Positions 1 through 11,547 of a stretch of DNA of 64,000 nt are shown piece by piece. Below the pieces are notes generated by a model. The model was not told the origin of the DNA. It ran no database searches and saw only the letters and a program-made list of their open reading frames with translations. This DNA is from Chalara sp. BL73. Its lineage: Eukaryota; Ascomycota; Leotiomycetes; Helotiales. A program made the position numbers and the translations under genes. The stretch lies in contig CAKJVC010000006.1 of assembly GCA_918026815.1 (NCBI GenBank), positions 186,001 to 250,000 on the forward strand, written 5' to 3'. The stretch's first letter is position 1. Each line of letters starts with the position of its first letter.

Positions 1-3000
1 TTTTGCCTGCCGAGTTCGCAGCTTTTGAGACGGGGTCTGTGGAGGGTGTTTCGGCTGATGGCGCAACAGTGGTGCCAGGGCCGACCATGGCGATACCTTC
101 TCCGCCCTCGGGAACGAACCAGGACGGCGACGATGTGCTGTCTGGGCTTGAGGATGTGGTTGTAGGCCCTTGGGCATCTGTGCTGGATGGATTGGATTGA
201 GGTTCGGGAGATGAGGAGGTTGCGTCAGCGACGGTAGTAGGGAACGGAGATCGTGTTGTTATGAGGGTTGTGGGAGTCTCCAGTGCGGCTGCTGGGGATG
301 GTGCTTGTTCAGAGGAAGAGATTTGTTGTGGTGGTGTCTCGGTGGATGGTGGTGCAGGCTGCTCTGTTGTAGAGCTTGGTTCAGACGGTGAATCAGTGGA
401 GGAGGGTGGTTGGTCTGTGTTTGTGGGTGATGCTTGATCTGTGTTGCTCAATTGAGATGAGTCCGTGCTCTGCGGCGTTGAAGATTCAGTGGAACTTGGT
501 TGTTCGGAGCTTGAGCTTTCTACAGAGCTGGACGGTGAATCTACTTTGGCTTCAGTTGCGGACGCTGTGTCTGTTGAGCTCGAGCTAGAATCAGTGGTTG
601 TCGATGCCAGTTGACTGGAGTCTGTGGGGCTCGCACTGGACTCGGTGGGTCCTGATGAGGTCGCGGATTCGGTTGAGCTTGGTTGTTCAGAACTTGTGCT
701 CTCCGATGTGGCTGGCGCATCTGTGGAAGAAGCTTGTGTCGAGGAAGGACTATCAGATGAAGATGCGCTTGTCGAAACTGGGTCCGTAGTAGTAGTTTGC
801 GCACTACCGTCGGCCGGTGATGAAGTCGCACTAGCCTGTATTGATGAACGAAGAACTGTCACAGTCGTGACATCCCCATCAGTAAGCTGAGAATCTGCCG
901 CAGAATCAGTACTGGCTGGAGCCTCGCTTGTTGTTGAAGCATTTGGGCTTGATTCCTGATCGCGATCACTGTCCGCGGTTGGCGACGGTTCTTCACTTGA
1001 CGAAGAAGATGTCTCTGTAGACTCCGCAGAACTAGTTGTGTCTGGGCTATGTTCACTGTCAGAACCTGCTTGACTATCTCCAGTTTCAGAAGGTGTTGGT
1101 GGTTCAGTAGAAGTCTCTGAGGGACTTGCGGTTTCTGTGGCAGAGGTAGAGTCTGAATAACTATATGGGTCATCAAAAGTGCCTGACCCAGAGGGTGTCT
1201 CAGTAGGTGCTGCTTGGGTCGTAATTTGGGAGGCTTCACTTTGTGTTGAGGTAGGCTCGTTGGGTAACGCAGAACTCATAGTAGTCACCTCTGGCTCACT
1301 TGTTGAAGTTGACTCCGTTGGTTCTTGGGTTGCTGTAACGGAGTCAGAGTATACATAGGGATCTGAGAAACTTCCAGAGCCGCTTGGAGTCCCTTCCGGA
1401 GAACCCAAAGAAGTAGTTTGAGTGGTTTCGGTGGAAGAAATTTCGGTTGGAGAGCCCGTCGAGCTTGATTCAGGAGTATCCTGAGTAGTTGTGGGTGTAT
1501 CTGAGTGAACATATGGGTCACTGAACGTTCCCTCTCCACTGGGAGTCTCGGTAGAAACATCCGCACTGGTGGTTGAGGCTTGTTCCTCGGAGGACGACTG
1601 TTGAGTTGTCTCTGGTTCTGGTGTACTGGAACCTATGTTCTCTTCCGACGAGGTAGATCCTGACGAGCTAGAGTCCGATGAGCTAGATTCTGACGAGCTA
1701 GAATCCGATGAGCTAGAATCTGACGAGCTAGAGCCTGATGAACTGGACTCTGACGAGCTAGAATCCGATGAGCTAGAATCTGACGAGCTAGAGTCTGATG
1801 AACTGGACTCTGATGAGCTGGAGTCTGACGGGCTGGAGTCTGATGGGCTTGAATCTGACGAAGTAGAGTCAGACGAAGTGGAATCTGATGAACTTGAATC
1901 TGACGAGCTAGAATCCGATGAGCTAGAATCTGACGAGCTTGAATCTGACGAGCTGGACTCTGACGAGCTAGAATCCGATGAGCTAGAATCTGACGAGCTT
2001 GAATCTGACGAGCTAGATCCTGACGAGCTAGAGTCTGATGAACTGGACTCTGATGAGCTGGAATCTGATGAGCTGGAATCTGATGAGCTGGAATCTGATG
2101 AGCTGGAATCTGATGAGCTGGAATCTGATGAGCTGGAATCTGATGAGCTGGAATCTGATGAGCTGGAATCTGATGAGCTGGAATCTGATGAGCTGGAATC
2201 TGATGAGCTGGAATCTGATGAGCTGGAATCTGGCGAGCTAGAATCTGATGAGCTGGAATCTGATGAGCTGGAATCTGGCGAGCTAGAATCTGGCGAGCTT
2301 GAATCTGACGAACTAGAATCTGATGAAGTAGAGTCAGACGAAGTGGAATCTGATGAACTTGAATCTGATGAGCTGGAATCTGACGAGCTAGAATCTGATG
2401 AACTGGACTCTGATGAACTGGACTCTGATGAACTGGACTCTGATGAACTGGACTCTGATGAACTGGACTCTGATGAACTGGACTCTGATGAACTGGACTC
2501 TAATGAGCTGGACTCTGACGAGCTGGAATCTGATGAGCTAGAATCTGACGAGCTAGAATCTGACGAAGTAGAGTCAGATGAAGTAGATTCTGATGAACTT
2601 GATTCTTGCGAAATAGCATCTGACGAACTAGAATTTGAAGAGCTAGAATCCGATGAACTAGAGTCTGGAGAGCTAGAATCTGAAGAGCTAGAACTCGATG
2701 AACTTGATTCTGTGCTGTCTCCTGTTGAAGCTGAGTTTGTATTCTCTTCCAAGGAGCTTGAGTTTGATGAATCAGATTCTGATGAACTGGATTCTATGTT
2801 ATCTTCTGAGGAAGTCGAATCCGCGGTTTGTTCGGGGGAGCCCGAGCCTGAGCTGTCTTCAGCTGAGGCAGATTCTGTGTTACTCTCTAATGAGTTGGAA
2901 TCTGTGCTCTCCTCAGATGAACTAGAACTTGTATTCTCGTTTGAACTTGAATCCGCATTTCCATTGGATGCATTCTCTTCTGAACCAGAATTTGTGCCGT

Positions 3001-6000
3001 CTCCCGAGGAATTCGCTTCTGTGTTCTCTTCCAAGCTTGATTCGGATGAACTTGATTCGGATGAACTTGATTCGGATGAGCTTGACTCGGATGAGCTTGA
3101 CTCGGATGAGTTTGATTCAGATGAGTTTGATTCAGATGAGTTTGATTCAGATGAGCTTGATTCGGATGAGCTTGACTCGGATGAGTTTGATTCAGATGAG
3201 TTTGATTCAGATGAGTTTGATTCGGATGAACTTGGTTCGTCATTGCTATATGGATCATCATATGTTCCCGAGCCTGATGTCGTCTCTTGCGAAGAAATAG
3301 AGCCAGATGTAGGGCTTGGCGAGCTCGCTTTAGATGGTTCTATCTCTGAGCTTGACGTAGAACTTGTCTCTACTGCCTGGACCGAGCTCTCCGAGTCGTT
3401 AGAGCCTATGTATGGATCCTCATATGTCCCTGAGCCGGAGGAAGTCTGTGATGATTGCGGTGCCTCAGTGGATTGTGAAGTACTTGAGGATTCCGACGAA
3501 CTTGTTGATGTAGGTACTGACGACGTCGTAGAACTACTTGAGGACGCGCTTTGGTCTCCTGAGTTAGAACCCTCGCTCTCTGAGCCTGAAGAACTTGAAC
3601 TTTCCGAAGAGCTTGAGCTGGAGGAACTTGAGCTGGACGAAGAAGAGCTCGAATTTCCTGACTCATCTGAGGTCTCCGAATGGCTTGAGTGTCCCGAGGC
3701 GCTTGAACTTCCCGAAATGCTTCCACTTCCAGAAGCAAGAGGGTACGAGGTACTAAAAGTTGAACTAGTCGAATAAGATGTAGAAAACGAGCTGGGTGTT
3801 GGCTCGGATGTGGTGGCGGGCAGAGAAGTGATATCTGCCGTAATTGTGACAGTTGACTTGTGTTTGCGTGTTGAAGAATTTGAGGCACTTGTATCAATCT
3901 CACTGCTTGTGGTTGACTGTGTCTCTGAGGATTCTGGGGATTCTGAGCCAGAATTACTTTCTAGGTCCCAGTTTATCCCATTTGCTAAAGATAATTTATC
4001 TGTTTCTGAAAGCTGGTTATCGGAACCAGTTGGGTCCCAATCGATGCCATTACTAAGGTTCGGCTCGGCTGACTGATTGTCACTTGCTGACGAACCTAGA
4101 TCAGTGCCGTCGCTTGAAGTTGTTGTGTCTTGCCCATGCAAAAACTCCTCAAGATGTGAGTGGATCTCATGAGGATCTGGTCTGCCCTCGCTGGGGGGCA
4201 CGACTATATTGATGTTAATGATAGGTTTAGAGCCATTTGCCGCGCTTCCGGATAATGCTGCGGCGATATCTTTGAGGCTTCGGCTGTGGTTGCTTCGCAG
4301 CAGCTGGGATGATTGGTCAGAACCTGACAATGTAAGTTTGGGAGGATCCTGACCTTGCTTTGAAGGGGGGGACCCACCTGCCGATGGGCCACCGGCGCCA
4401 CCTTTGCCGGACTTGGATGAAGTTTTAGATGAGAACGAGCTAGATGATGACGCGCTTGAAGCTGTTGATTCTCCGTCGGCTCCTACGGAAGCTGAAGCAG
4501 ATGCAGATGACGAGGATGATGATGTTTCGGTGTCAGGCTGGTCTGTCGCCCCTTGTGCTGGCGGCTTTTGAGAGCTAGAATCGGCTCCTGCGGCAGCGGC
4601 AGCGGCAGCAGCTGGAGCTGGAGTAGCTGGATCTTCTGTAGGAGGCGTTTGGGCACTGGCATCTGCGGTAGGTGGTTTCTGAGCTCCGGCATCAGGAGTC
4701 GCTGGAGCCGGAATTGCTGGAGCTGGAACTGCTGGAGCAGCACTTCCACTAGCTCCACATCCTGGTCGTTGGGGACCAACACCACTTCCAATAGCCTGAA
4801 TATCGAGTTTTGCGGCTATTCCAGAGGTACACTTGGTTCCAGCCGCAACAGGTTGAGGAGCGGTCCACTTTCCACTGGCACATTGCTGGAACGTATTGCC
4901 GCATACACAGTTATATTGTCCTTCAGTGGTGCAAGAAGTTCCAGGCGAGATCCGGCCGGTATCAGTGTTGCTCGGGTTGATGCCTCCAGCGGCTGCTGGA
5001 GCGCTGTCTGCTGGGGGTGGAGCTGGAGGGGGTGTTCCTGGAGCCTAGAGATATTACAATTAGTTATTGTTCAAAAATTTTCACCAATAAGTCTGGTTTT
5101 GAGCTGCTCCTTCCTGAGAAGTGGATAGAGCTTACCGCAGAGGCTGCAGAGGCTACAGAATCATCACCGCCACCGGCCGAAGCCTGAGCAGCATCGCCTT
5201 TGCCGGCTGGGGCTTGAGCTGTATCACCTTCGGAACTTGCGGCACTGTAATCGAGGTTAGTAAATACTGGATTTTTCAAGACCCATCCCTGTTCCAATTA
5301 CTGGACAACTGGAGATTGATGATATTCTTTTGGGTTATATCGGGAAAGACTTACTCTGCACCAGCACCTTTGGATGGCTTAGCAGTAGCATCGGGGCCTC
5401 CCTTTCCTCTAACGGCACTAAAGTAATTCAGAGTCAGCAAAATTTTGCGGCAAACGCAGTGTACTAAGCGCTTGGAGACGGTCTGATATGTTACGGATCA
5501 GACGAAGAAAAAGAGAACTCACTCTGCACTCGCATCTGCGCCAGCTTTAGCACCCTTGCCAGCTCCGGGACCTTTAGGTTTAGTGGACGCATCAGATGCA
5601 GCTCCTTTTGTAGGGGCTTGAGTTGCATCAGCATCATCGCCGCCGGCGGTTCCCTGCTTTGCATCTGCTCCAGGGTTTTTAGAATCTGCTCCAGGCGTTT
5701 TTGTATCTGCTCCGGGGGTTTTAGAATCTGCTCCAGGTGCTTTTGCATCTGCTTCGGGGGATTTAGGATCTGCTCCAGGTGTTTTTGCGTCTGCCCCAGG
5801 AAGTTCTACCGCTGTTGTGGGATCCTCCTTCTTACCTGCACCTGATATAGGAGCCTTCGCTGGTGCTACGCTAGAATCATCGCTATCGGACCCTTGGGAG
5901 GCTACGGCGACACTGGCATCCTTTGCTATGTCCGCCTTGGGGGCATTTGCCGATCCCGCTGCTGCTGCTACGGTTCCGCTTTCGTCCTTAGAACCTGCTA

Positions 6001-6127
6001 AAGCTTTGGTACCAGCACCATCTTGCTTTGCAAGACCTCCAGCTTGTGGAGGTGGTGCAACAGCGAGCGCTGCTGCATTTGATATGAAAAGAGTGGCGAA
6101 AACAAAAACTAAATGATAACGCGCCAT
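1..6127 (-). CDS. Giant secreted Ser/Asp-repeat mucin-like protein (3' end outside window)
   Basis: Minus-strand gene read as four exons: 6127-5523, 5408-5355, 5244-5136 and 5044 to beyond base 1. The frame is continuous over exon 4, giving more than 1,930 residues. The ATG at 6127 is chosen because it starts a clean signal peptide (MARYHLVFVFATLF..., cut near AALA); an upstream in-frame ATG at 6193 would bury it. Domains in order: signal peptide, Ala/Pro/Lys-rich region with PGADxK heptads, a five-Cys module, Ser/Thr-rich linkers, (DSSSS)n repeats, five GxG(T/S)(F/Y)xDPY motifs and a Thr/Pro/Ser tail. Intron 2 has a perfect TACTAAC branch site and all exon phases agree. The role is unknown; a heavily O-glycosylated wall or extracellular surface protein is inferred. 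A GPI signal, if present, lies outside the window. Intron 1 has two in-frame acceptors 9 bp apart (exon 2 from 5417 or 5408). Confidence 0.85.
1648..2700 (-). repeat. 15-bp tandem repeat encoding (DSSSS)n, main block
   Basis: About 65-70 tandem copies of a 15-bp unit (plus-strand form GAGCTGGAATCTGAT) with small substitutions. In the mucin frame on the minus strand it reads Asp-Ser-Ser-Ser-Ser, sometimes Glu for Asp. From about 2050 to 2230 the copies are almost identical, which suggests recent expansion; the flanks are more diverged. Confidence 0.95.
3036..3235 (-). repeat. Second Ser-Asp/Glu pentapeptide repeat block
   Basis: About 13 tandem copies of a related 15-bp unit (plus-strand GATTCGGATGAGCTT and GATTCAGATGAGTTT) encode ESNSS/ESSSS on the minus strand. 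A Ser/Glu-rich spacer of about 330 bp separates it from the main block. Confidence 0.9.
4820..4945 (-). other. Cys-rich, CBM19-like module in the mucin gene
   Basis: Just after the start of exon 4 the frame encodes C-TTEGQYN-C-V-C-GNTFQQ-C, then GKWTAPQPVAAGTK-C. The spacing and the pattern C..EGQ..C....FQ.C..G.W....AGT.C recall small chitin-binding CBM19-like modules of fungal chitinases and secreted proteins. This is family memory, not a search. If correct, it would anchor the repeat protein to the cell wall. Confidence 0.5.
5660..5810 (-). repeat. PGADxK heptapeptide (21-bp) tandem repeat
   Basis: Inside exon 1 of the secreted mucin gene, about seven degenerate copies of a 7-residue unit, consensus K-[TSN]-P-G-A-D-[AST], follow one another (KTPGADP, KSPEADA, KAPGADS, KTPGADT and so on). 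The unit is 21 bp at DNA level. It alternates Lys and Asp, unlike the acidic Ser/Asp block farther on. Confidence 0.85.
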
Positions 6128-7494
6128 GATCAAAAACGAAAAAAGGAAATAGGAAAGACTGAGGAAATGTGATCGATCAAGGAGATACTCCAAGTACGAT
6201 CACTAAAATAATGATGGAGAGTAAAAAGCATCGCCAAGAAGGAAAATGCAGTATATATGAAGGTTTGGAAACAAAATAGGATCTGTCCGAGAGAATCGGG
6301 ATGAAAGGAATTGGATCTGGCTGCTGGAGGAAGACAGTGAAGTATGGGCAAGGGGTCTCTCTTTGGGTACGAAAATCGTCATCCAAACCGTGGATAGGAT
6401 CTAGAGACCCCCGAGGATCAAATATCTGCCAATTAGAATGGATACACGCGTGTGAGAGTGCCGATACTAGTGTTGGAAGAGACTGTTGTTGATTGGTATA
6501 ATATGTGGCTGTGCTTGCCATGATTGAGCCAGGAGGATTTTTGGGATTCATTCCGTGATGCGATGCCTTACGAGAATATAAGCAACTGTCCCACCCGCAG
6601 TTGAAGCTTACTTCTGACAACAATAACAACAACAACATTGCGCTCGATAGCACGAAGCGGCATGTTGATTGAGGGTGATTACCAAGTTGAATTAAGAGTC
6701 ATGAATAGAAACGACAGGATGAGATGAGGTGTTGACCTTGACCACTGCCAAGCCGGGAGCTAGATCAAGCGAGAAGCGTACTTCGTACTGAAGTGATATC
6801 ACGTGACAAGTCAACTGTTCCCGACAATTAAGTGGCTAAGTTGATAAGTTGGTAAGTTAGTAGCATAAAAACGCAAAATAGAATTGTCAAATAGAAAATT
6901 CTATGTGCATACAATGATGAAATATGCCATTAGCACGTGACTATGTTTGATGCCAAGTTCATCCCCTTGAACGATCCTTCTTCCTCAGCCACTTCTCCTT
7001 TGCGGCTCTGCTCTCAAAGTCAACAATCCAATTTAAAACGAGCGTCTCTTCCAGGGGGCGAAGGCTCTATGACTCCATCATCAGGCCGTCCCAGTTCGAG
7101 CGGGCCTACGTAGAACGATCCTGCTTCACACAGAGGATGTGACGACGGACCGAGAACCATGAGTTGCAAGTGCCAAAACATTTAAAGGTATCTGGTCTCC
7201 GTTGTTAAGTCTATCCAGAACTGTAATCTTTGACAGGCTGAAATATACGGTGATGGTTACACGATCCTCAAGGTTTGAGATGCGTCCTTCGGCAAGCATG
7301 TTCTTGTTCTTTACTGTCTGTGACTTGTCATTGTTTAACCCATATTGTCATGTTACATCGTGTACTTGAACTTTTAAGCGAATCTCATCCACAACCACCA
7401 TCTCCGATTCTGTGAGCAGAAGAGCGTGCCAGAATCACGATCGCCTTCTAGGCCATAACTGACAGAAAACCCAGACCATGTCTCACTTTGGCAG
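6128..7494. other. Intergenic, 1.4 kb upstream of the mucin gene
   Basis: No convincing coding frame. The stretch is the promoter side of the mucin gene and the 3' side of the CorA-like gene. It contains one octamer TCACGTGA near 6799 and another CACGTG near 6936. Nothing else is recognised. Confidence 0.5.
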
Positions 7495-10400
7495 CTAAAC
7501 CATAGATCCCGTTACAGGTTTCCGCTTGACTTTCAGTCGCTTATTCTCAGATAAGCGCTGGGCAGTCTTATAGCTTTCGAGTCGTCTTTTCTCTATTAGC
7601 CGCGCCTCCGCAGCCTCGATTTTCATTTTCGTGTAAGAGAGACTGGAATGATTAGTTGAGGACTCCCCTATTAGCTTCTTGTAAAATGATATCGCAGCAT
7701 GAAACGTTTCGCTGAACCCCAGAACCATCCCGAACACAAATACCACATATGCGACAGGAACTATGCAAAGGTTAGCCTATTTCATTTGTCGATGCTTGTC
7801 GACCTACGTATGATTCTCAGATCTGCAACTTCAGTTACGTGGACGGTGAGCGTGAGGTATATGAGTGGCAGCTGCAGAAAATTAGAGTTTGTCTGGTCTC
7901 CTTAAGTTTCATACACTCACAAAGATAAGTGAGGCTACAGTCAGAGTAGTGAGGGACCTTTGCTGATTCTCAGCAGATGTTGCAGTGCGCAAGGATGCTT
8001 TGGCTTCGATCATTGCGACCCTGTTGAGATTAAGTGCATTATATTGCTCCATCTGCTTTGCAGTCAGAGAAGGGTCTCAAAACGCGGGAGGTGGAACATG
8101 TTACCTTGAATATCAAATGTTTGCCCTCTCCACGCAGATCTTCAAGCAATTCTTGGCGATTGTTAAGGTCGTGTAAGCTGCTTCCCCAACCCCCATTTTG
8201 ACCCGCGAACTGTTTGAAAACTCTCTCTTGCTCCCTAAAAACATCTAACATGCTCTCTAATTCTTGCATAATCGCGTAGATTTCGTGAAACATCTGCCGT
8301 ACTGATTTGTCGCCATTAGAATCAAGGATTTTGTCTTCTAGTATTATTTGATGCTCGTCAAATGTTCGTGACTTTTAGATACATTGTATTAGCAGATCTG
8401 TTCGACTGCAGTGAATTTTTATACGTACGATGTATCCAAGATTTCTAGCGTAGCCCTCCAACACACCAGAGAGCTCGTTAGGAAATTTGGGAACGTCAAG
8501 TAGTGCGCCAGAGCACTCATTCATAATAATATTTGCAAGGCCGTACGCTGTGATATTTATCCCCATTGTGTAAGCCGACAGCTTGAGAATCTCCCGTTCA
8601 ATGCTTTCATATACGCTTAGGTGCTTATGACCGGTGGGTTCCCCCCAGAAGCTAGTGATTACCGTGCCTAAAGACAGCTTAGTGATATAAAGGCGTTTAG
8701 GTCATTGCGATACATACTTTCATCCAGTATCCACATCCAAAGTTGATCTACAACGATAACTCTCTTTGGGCTATCAAGACGGGTATGAAATTTGGTCATG
8801 AACGGAGGACCTTGGTGTGAGTACTGCGCTAAACTCCTACGGGCATGTAAGGGTGGCTTGTTGTAAAGATATCCAACGAGTAAAGCCTCGTCTTTCGCAA
8901 ACATGAATCTTTTGTACAAATTTGCTGCTAGCATCAAGAAATTGCCAAGTGGGGACCTTATTTTGAACTCGGTTCTATCATTTCCGGATTTGAACACTGA
9001 AAATTCTTGTCTTCCTTGTCTCCACCTCCGTTCAGTATAGTTAGTTGCACTTTGTGCCATTTCCCAGAAAGTAGGCGCCACCCAATGAAGAAAGGGCATC
9101 TGAGGTTTGTTAGGTCTTTCGACTCGTCACCAGTTAGCAATACTTACAAAAATGGCAATGGGGGCATTTGTCTCTGTAGCTATGAGCATGGTTAAGGAAT
9201 TATTCGTTCATACCAGCTTACCTTTGGATGGCAGACAACCCGACTCCATGAACCTGGAGCTTGAGTCACCACGTTCTCTTCCGCGCCATTTTTCATGCGA
9301 TAAGACCGTACCTGAACTGGTGCGCGATTCATAGCGACTAAACGGCTTTTTGTATTGATTGTTGGTAGTGCCCAGGTCTTCAGAATAGTAAACGGCAATA
9401 ATGTCCTAGAACATATTAGTATGAGTCCAGGATGAGAAGCTCAAAGATAACAACTTCAACCCAAGACATATTATTGGCTGGAACATGAATATATGTCAGG
9501 TCAGCCATTATGTTCTCATTCGCGATATTTAGTAGTTTTTTTGAGTGCAAAATATCGGAAATTTTAATCCTCTCAACTTTAATCCTTTCAATTTTAGCTG
9601 GTCCCGTCACACCAGGTCTCGGTTTCTTCTCGACTTGGATGATACTGGCGTAGCAAATCTCCTCTGCGCCACTGGTTCCTTTGACATTTGAACTCTGTTC
9701 GCGTTTCATTTGTGGCATGCGCGTTGCCATCATCGTAGGCTGGCCTCGCACTCCCCGCTTAGTACTATAACGCCAATAATCTATAGCGTCCTCAATATCT
9801 TTAACTAATGGACCTAGAATCTCCGAAGGGTTCTCTCTCAAATACTGAATCTCTCGAAGTTTCTGTTGGGTAAGTTTCATTTCGAAAGGCAACATCTTAA
9901 ACAAGATGTCATCACGATTCCGGAATTCACTCGAAGAAAATAAAAGCCAACGCGCAACAGGTACATCTATCTCTCCGCTGTAGTCTTCTGCTGTGTTAGT
10001 TATATCCTTGCCAATCGCCAAATGTCTCGGCGGTCCCTTTGGAGGTGTTATCTGTTGTATGGGATCTCCAGAATTGCTTCCCTCTTTCTTTGTGAGCGTT
10101 TCGTGGGATATATTAACTCTCATAGGGGTGGAGCCATATCTACGTTCTCTAAGCTCGCTCGTATGCTTCCATAGAAGGTCCTGTTCTGATTTAGGAATTC
10201 GGCCTTCAATAAGCAGGTATTCGGGATCCTAAGGCATGTCAGTTGTTTTATGAAATAGACTTGCTTCGAATCTTGTACCTCGTCGGACCTGTACTCGAGC
10301 CCGTGGGCTTTCAAGGTTTCGATTGACACATTGTTACGAGATATTCTAGTGTAATTCGGTCGGTTGGGTTCAGAAACCTCTGTGGTGTTATTATCGATGT

Positions 10401-11298
10401 GCGAATCCCGCTGGTCTTCTTCTTTCATGGTCGGAAGTGGCTTTTGAACCGCTTCGCATAACTCTGTATGGAAAGCCAATGCATGCCAAGGAAAATTCTT
10501 TGAGCAGCGAGGACACACCTCATCAATAGAATTGCGTGAGCCAGTATCCTCAGATACAGGTGAAGAATTGGGTATGTCTGCGACTGAACTGCTACGGTTA
10601 GCCGCTACTTGGGCTCTTATATTCATAACTTTTTGGTGAAAGGCGGCTTCTGTCCCTCTACCCATCAGAACATAAGCATCTTGTATAACTGGCTGTAGCT
10701 CTGCAAGCTCGTAAATGGTAGTTGTAAGGTCGTCGCAGGCTTTCAAAACATTATCTTCAGCTTTTTGAATGGCCGGTAACAGAGCGCTGTGCAAATTAAT
10801 TTAACCCAAATAACAACAAGACAAACTTTACCGGTCACTGGAAACCTGGTCTCGGGCTTTTTGAGCATTTTTCTGGATACTTATTATGTTTTGAAAGGCA
10901 ACTGATAAGGAGTTGTGTAGCTGCTCAAACAGTACTGTCAAAGCATGGTTGAGCTTGAGTGAAGTGCCGTCTTCAAGGAAACTCGGAGGAAGATTGCCTG
11001 CTTCGACCCCGCAGTCAGATATCCAGATATTCAAGCGCAGCCGGTGTTCATTCAATCGTTCTTGAATGAGATGAAGTTTTGTTTGCGTGTATGTGTACTC
11101 GATTTTCGATGCGGTCCATACAGCCTCGAGACAGCATAGAAGATTTCTTGAACATGTAATGCACTGCTCACTTAGATTGTCATTTGGAAGAGTTTCCGTA
11201 AACTCGTTTTCTACGCGGCCTTTGTTAGCTAACGAATTGGGTATCCGACGGCACATATGCGTTACCATTTTGTCTGGCCGCCGTGCTTGGCTGTTCAT
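7495..11298 (-). CDS. CorA-like membrane protein with fungal N-terminal domain and C2HC finger
   Basis: About 11 exons whose phases agree: 11298-10832, 10786-10279, 10228-9455, 9405-9222, 9179-9148, 9099-8718, 8667-8429, 8371-8105, then three short exons down to the stop at 7495; roughly 1,100 residues. The N-terminal helical region resembles that of many fungal orphan proteins. A C-x2-C-x11-H-x3-C finger lies near residues 255-275. The middle carries LLIEGRIPKSEQDLLW, HVPANNMSW and LWMWILDESTVITSF, the signature of fungal CorA-like proteins. The C-terminus has two hydrophobic helices (TTLTVASLIFLPLIYLTLTV and VPVAYVVFVFGMVLGF) and a basic tail. CorA proteins carry Mg2+, but the usual GMN loop motif is not seen, so transport is unproven. 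It lies head to head with the next gene. Confidence 0.8.
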
Positions 11299-11547
11299 CC
11301 AGATGGATCTGCTCTCTCAACGGCTGCAACTCCATGATACTGCAAGATCCTGAACCTATTTTTCATTTGTGAAATGATATGAGGCTGTAGAATTATAGAG
11401 GTCGTCGCAATCTTGCCCGCAACCGTCCATGCACGTGGTCAACATGGCTGAACTAGGGACCAATCAGAAACTGAGACTAGTACGAGCTGAAAAATATAAA
11501 TGAGCCACATCAAGCTGAACTTCTTTCTAAGATTAACGCCCAAGAAA
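11299..11547. promoter_or_regulatory. Divergent promoter between CorA-like and DUF7580-like genes
   Basis: Only about 200-250 bp separate the two start codons, so the promoter must be shared or overlapping. A TATAAAT string lies at about 11493-11499, directly before the upstream ATG at 11500. That makes the ATG at 11548 the more credible start of the plus-strand gene. Confidence 0.4.

Noticed and set aside
1635..3776. 713-residue DELES-repeat acidic protein on the plus strand
   Set aside because: It is the antisense of the DSSSS repeat. The minus frame has a signal peptide, agreeing introns and continues well beyond the repeat on both sides; the plus frame ends shortly after it.
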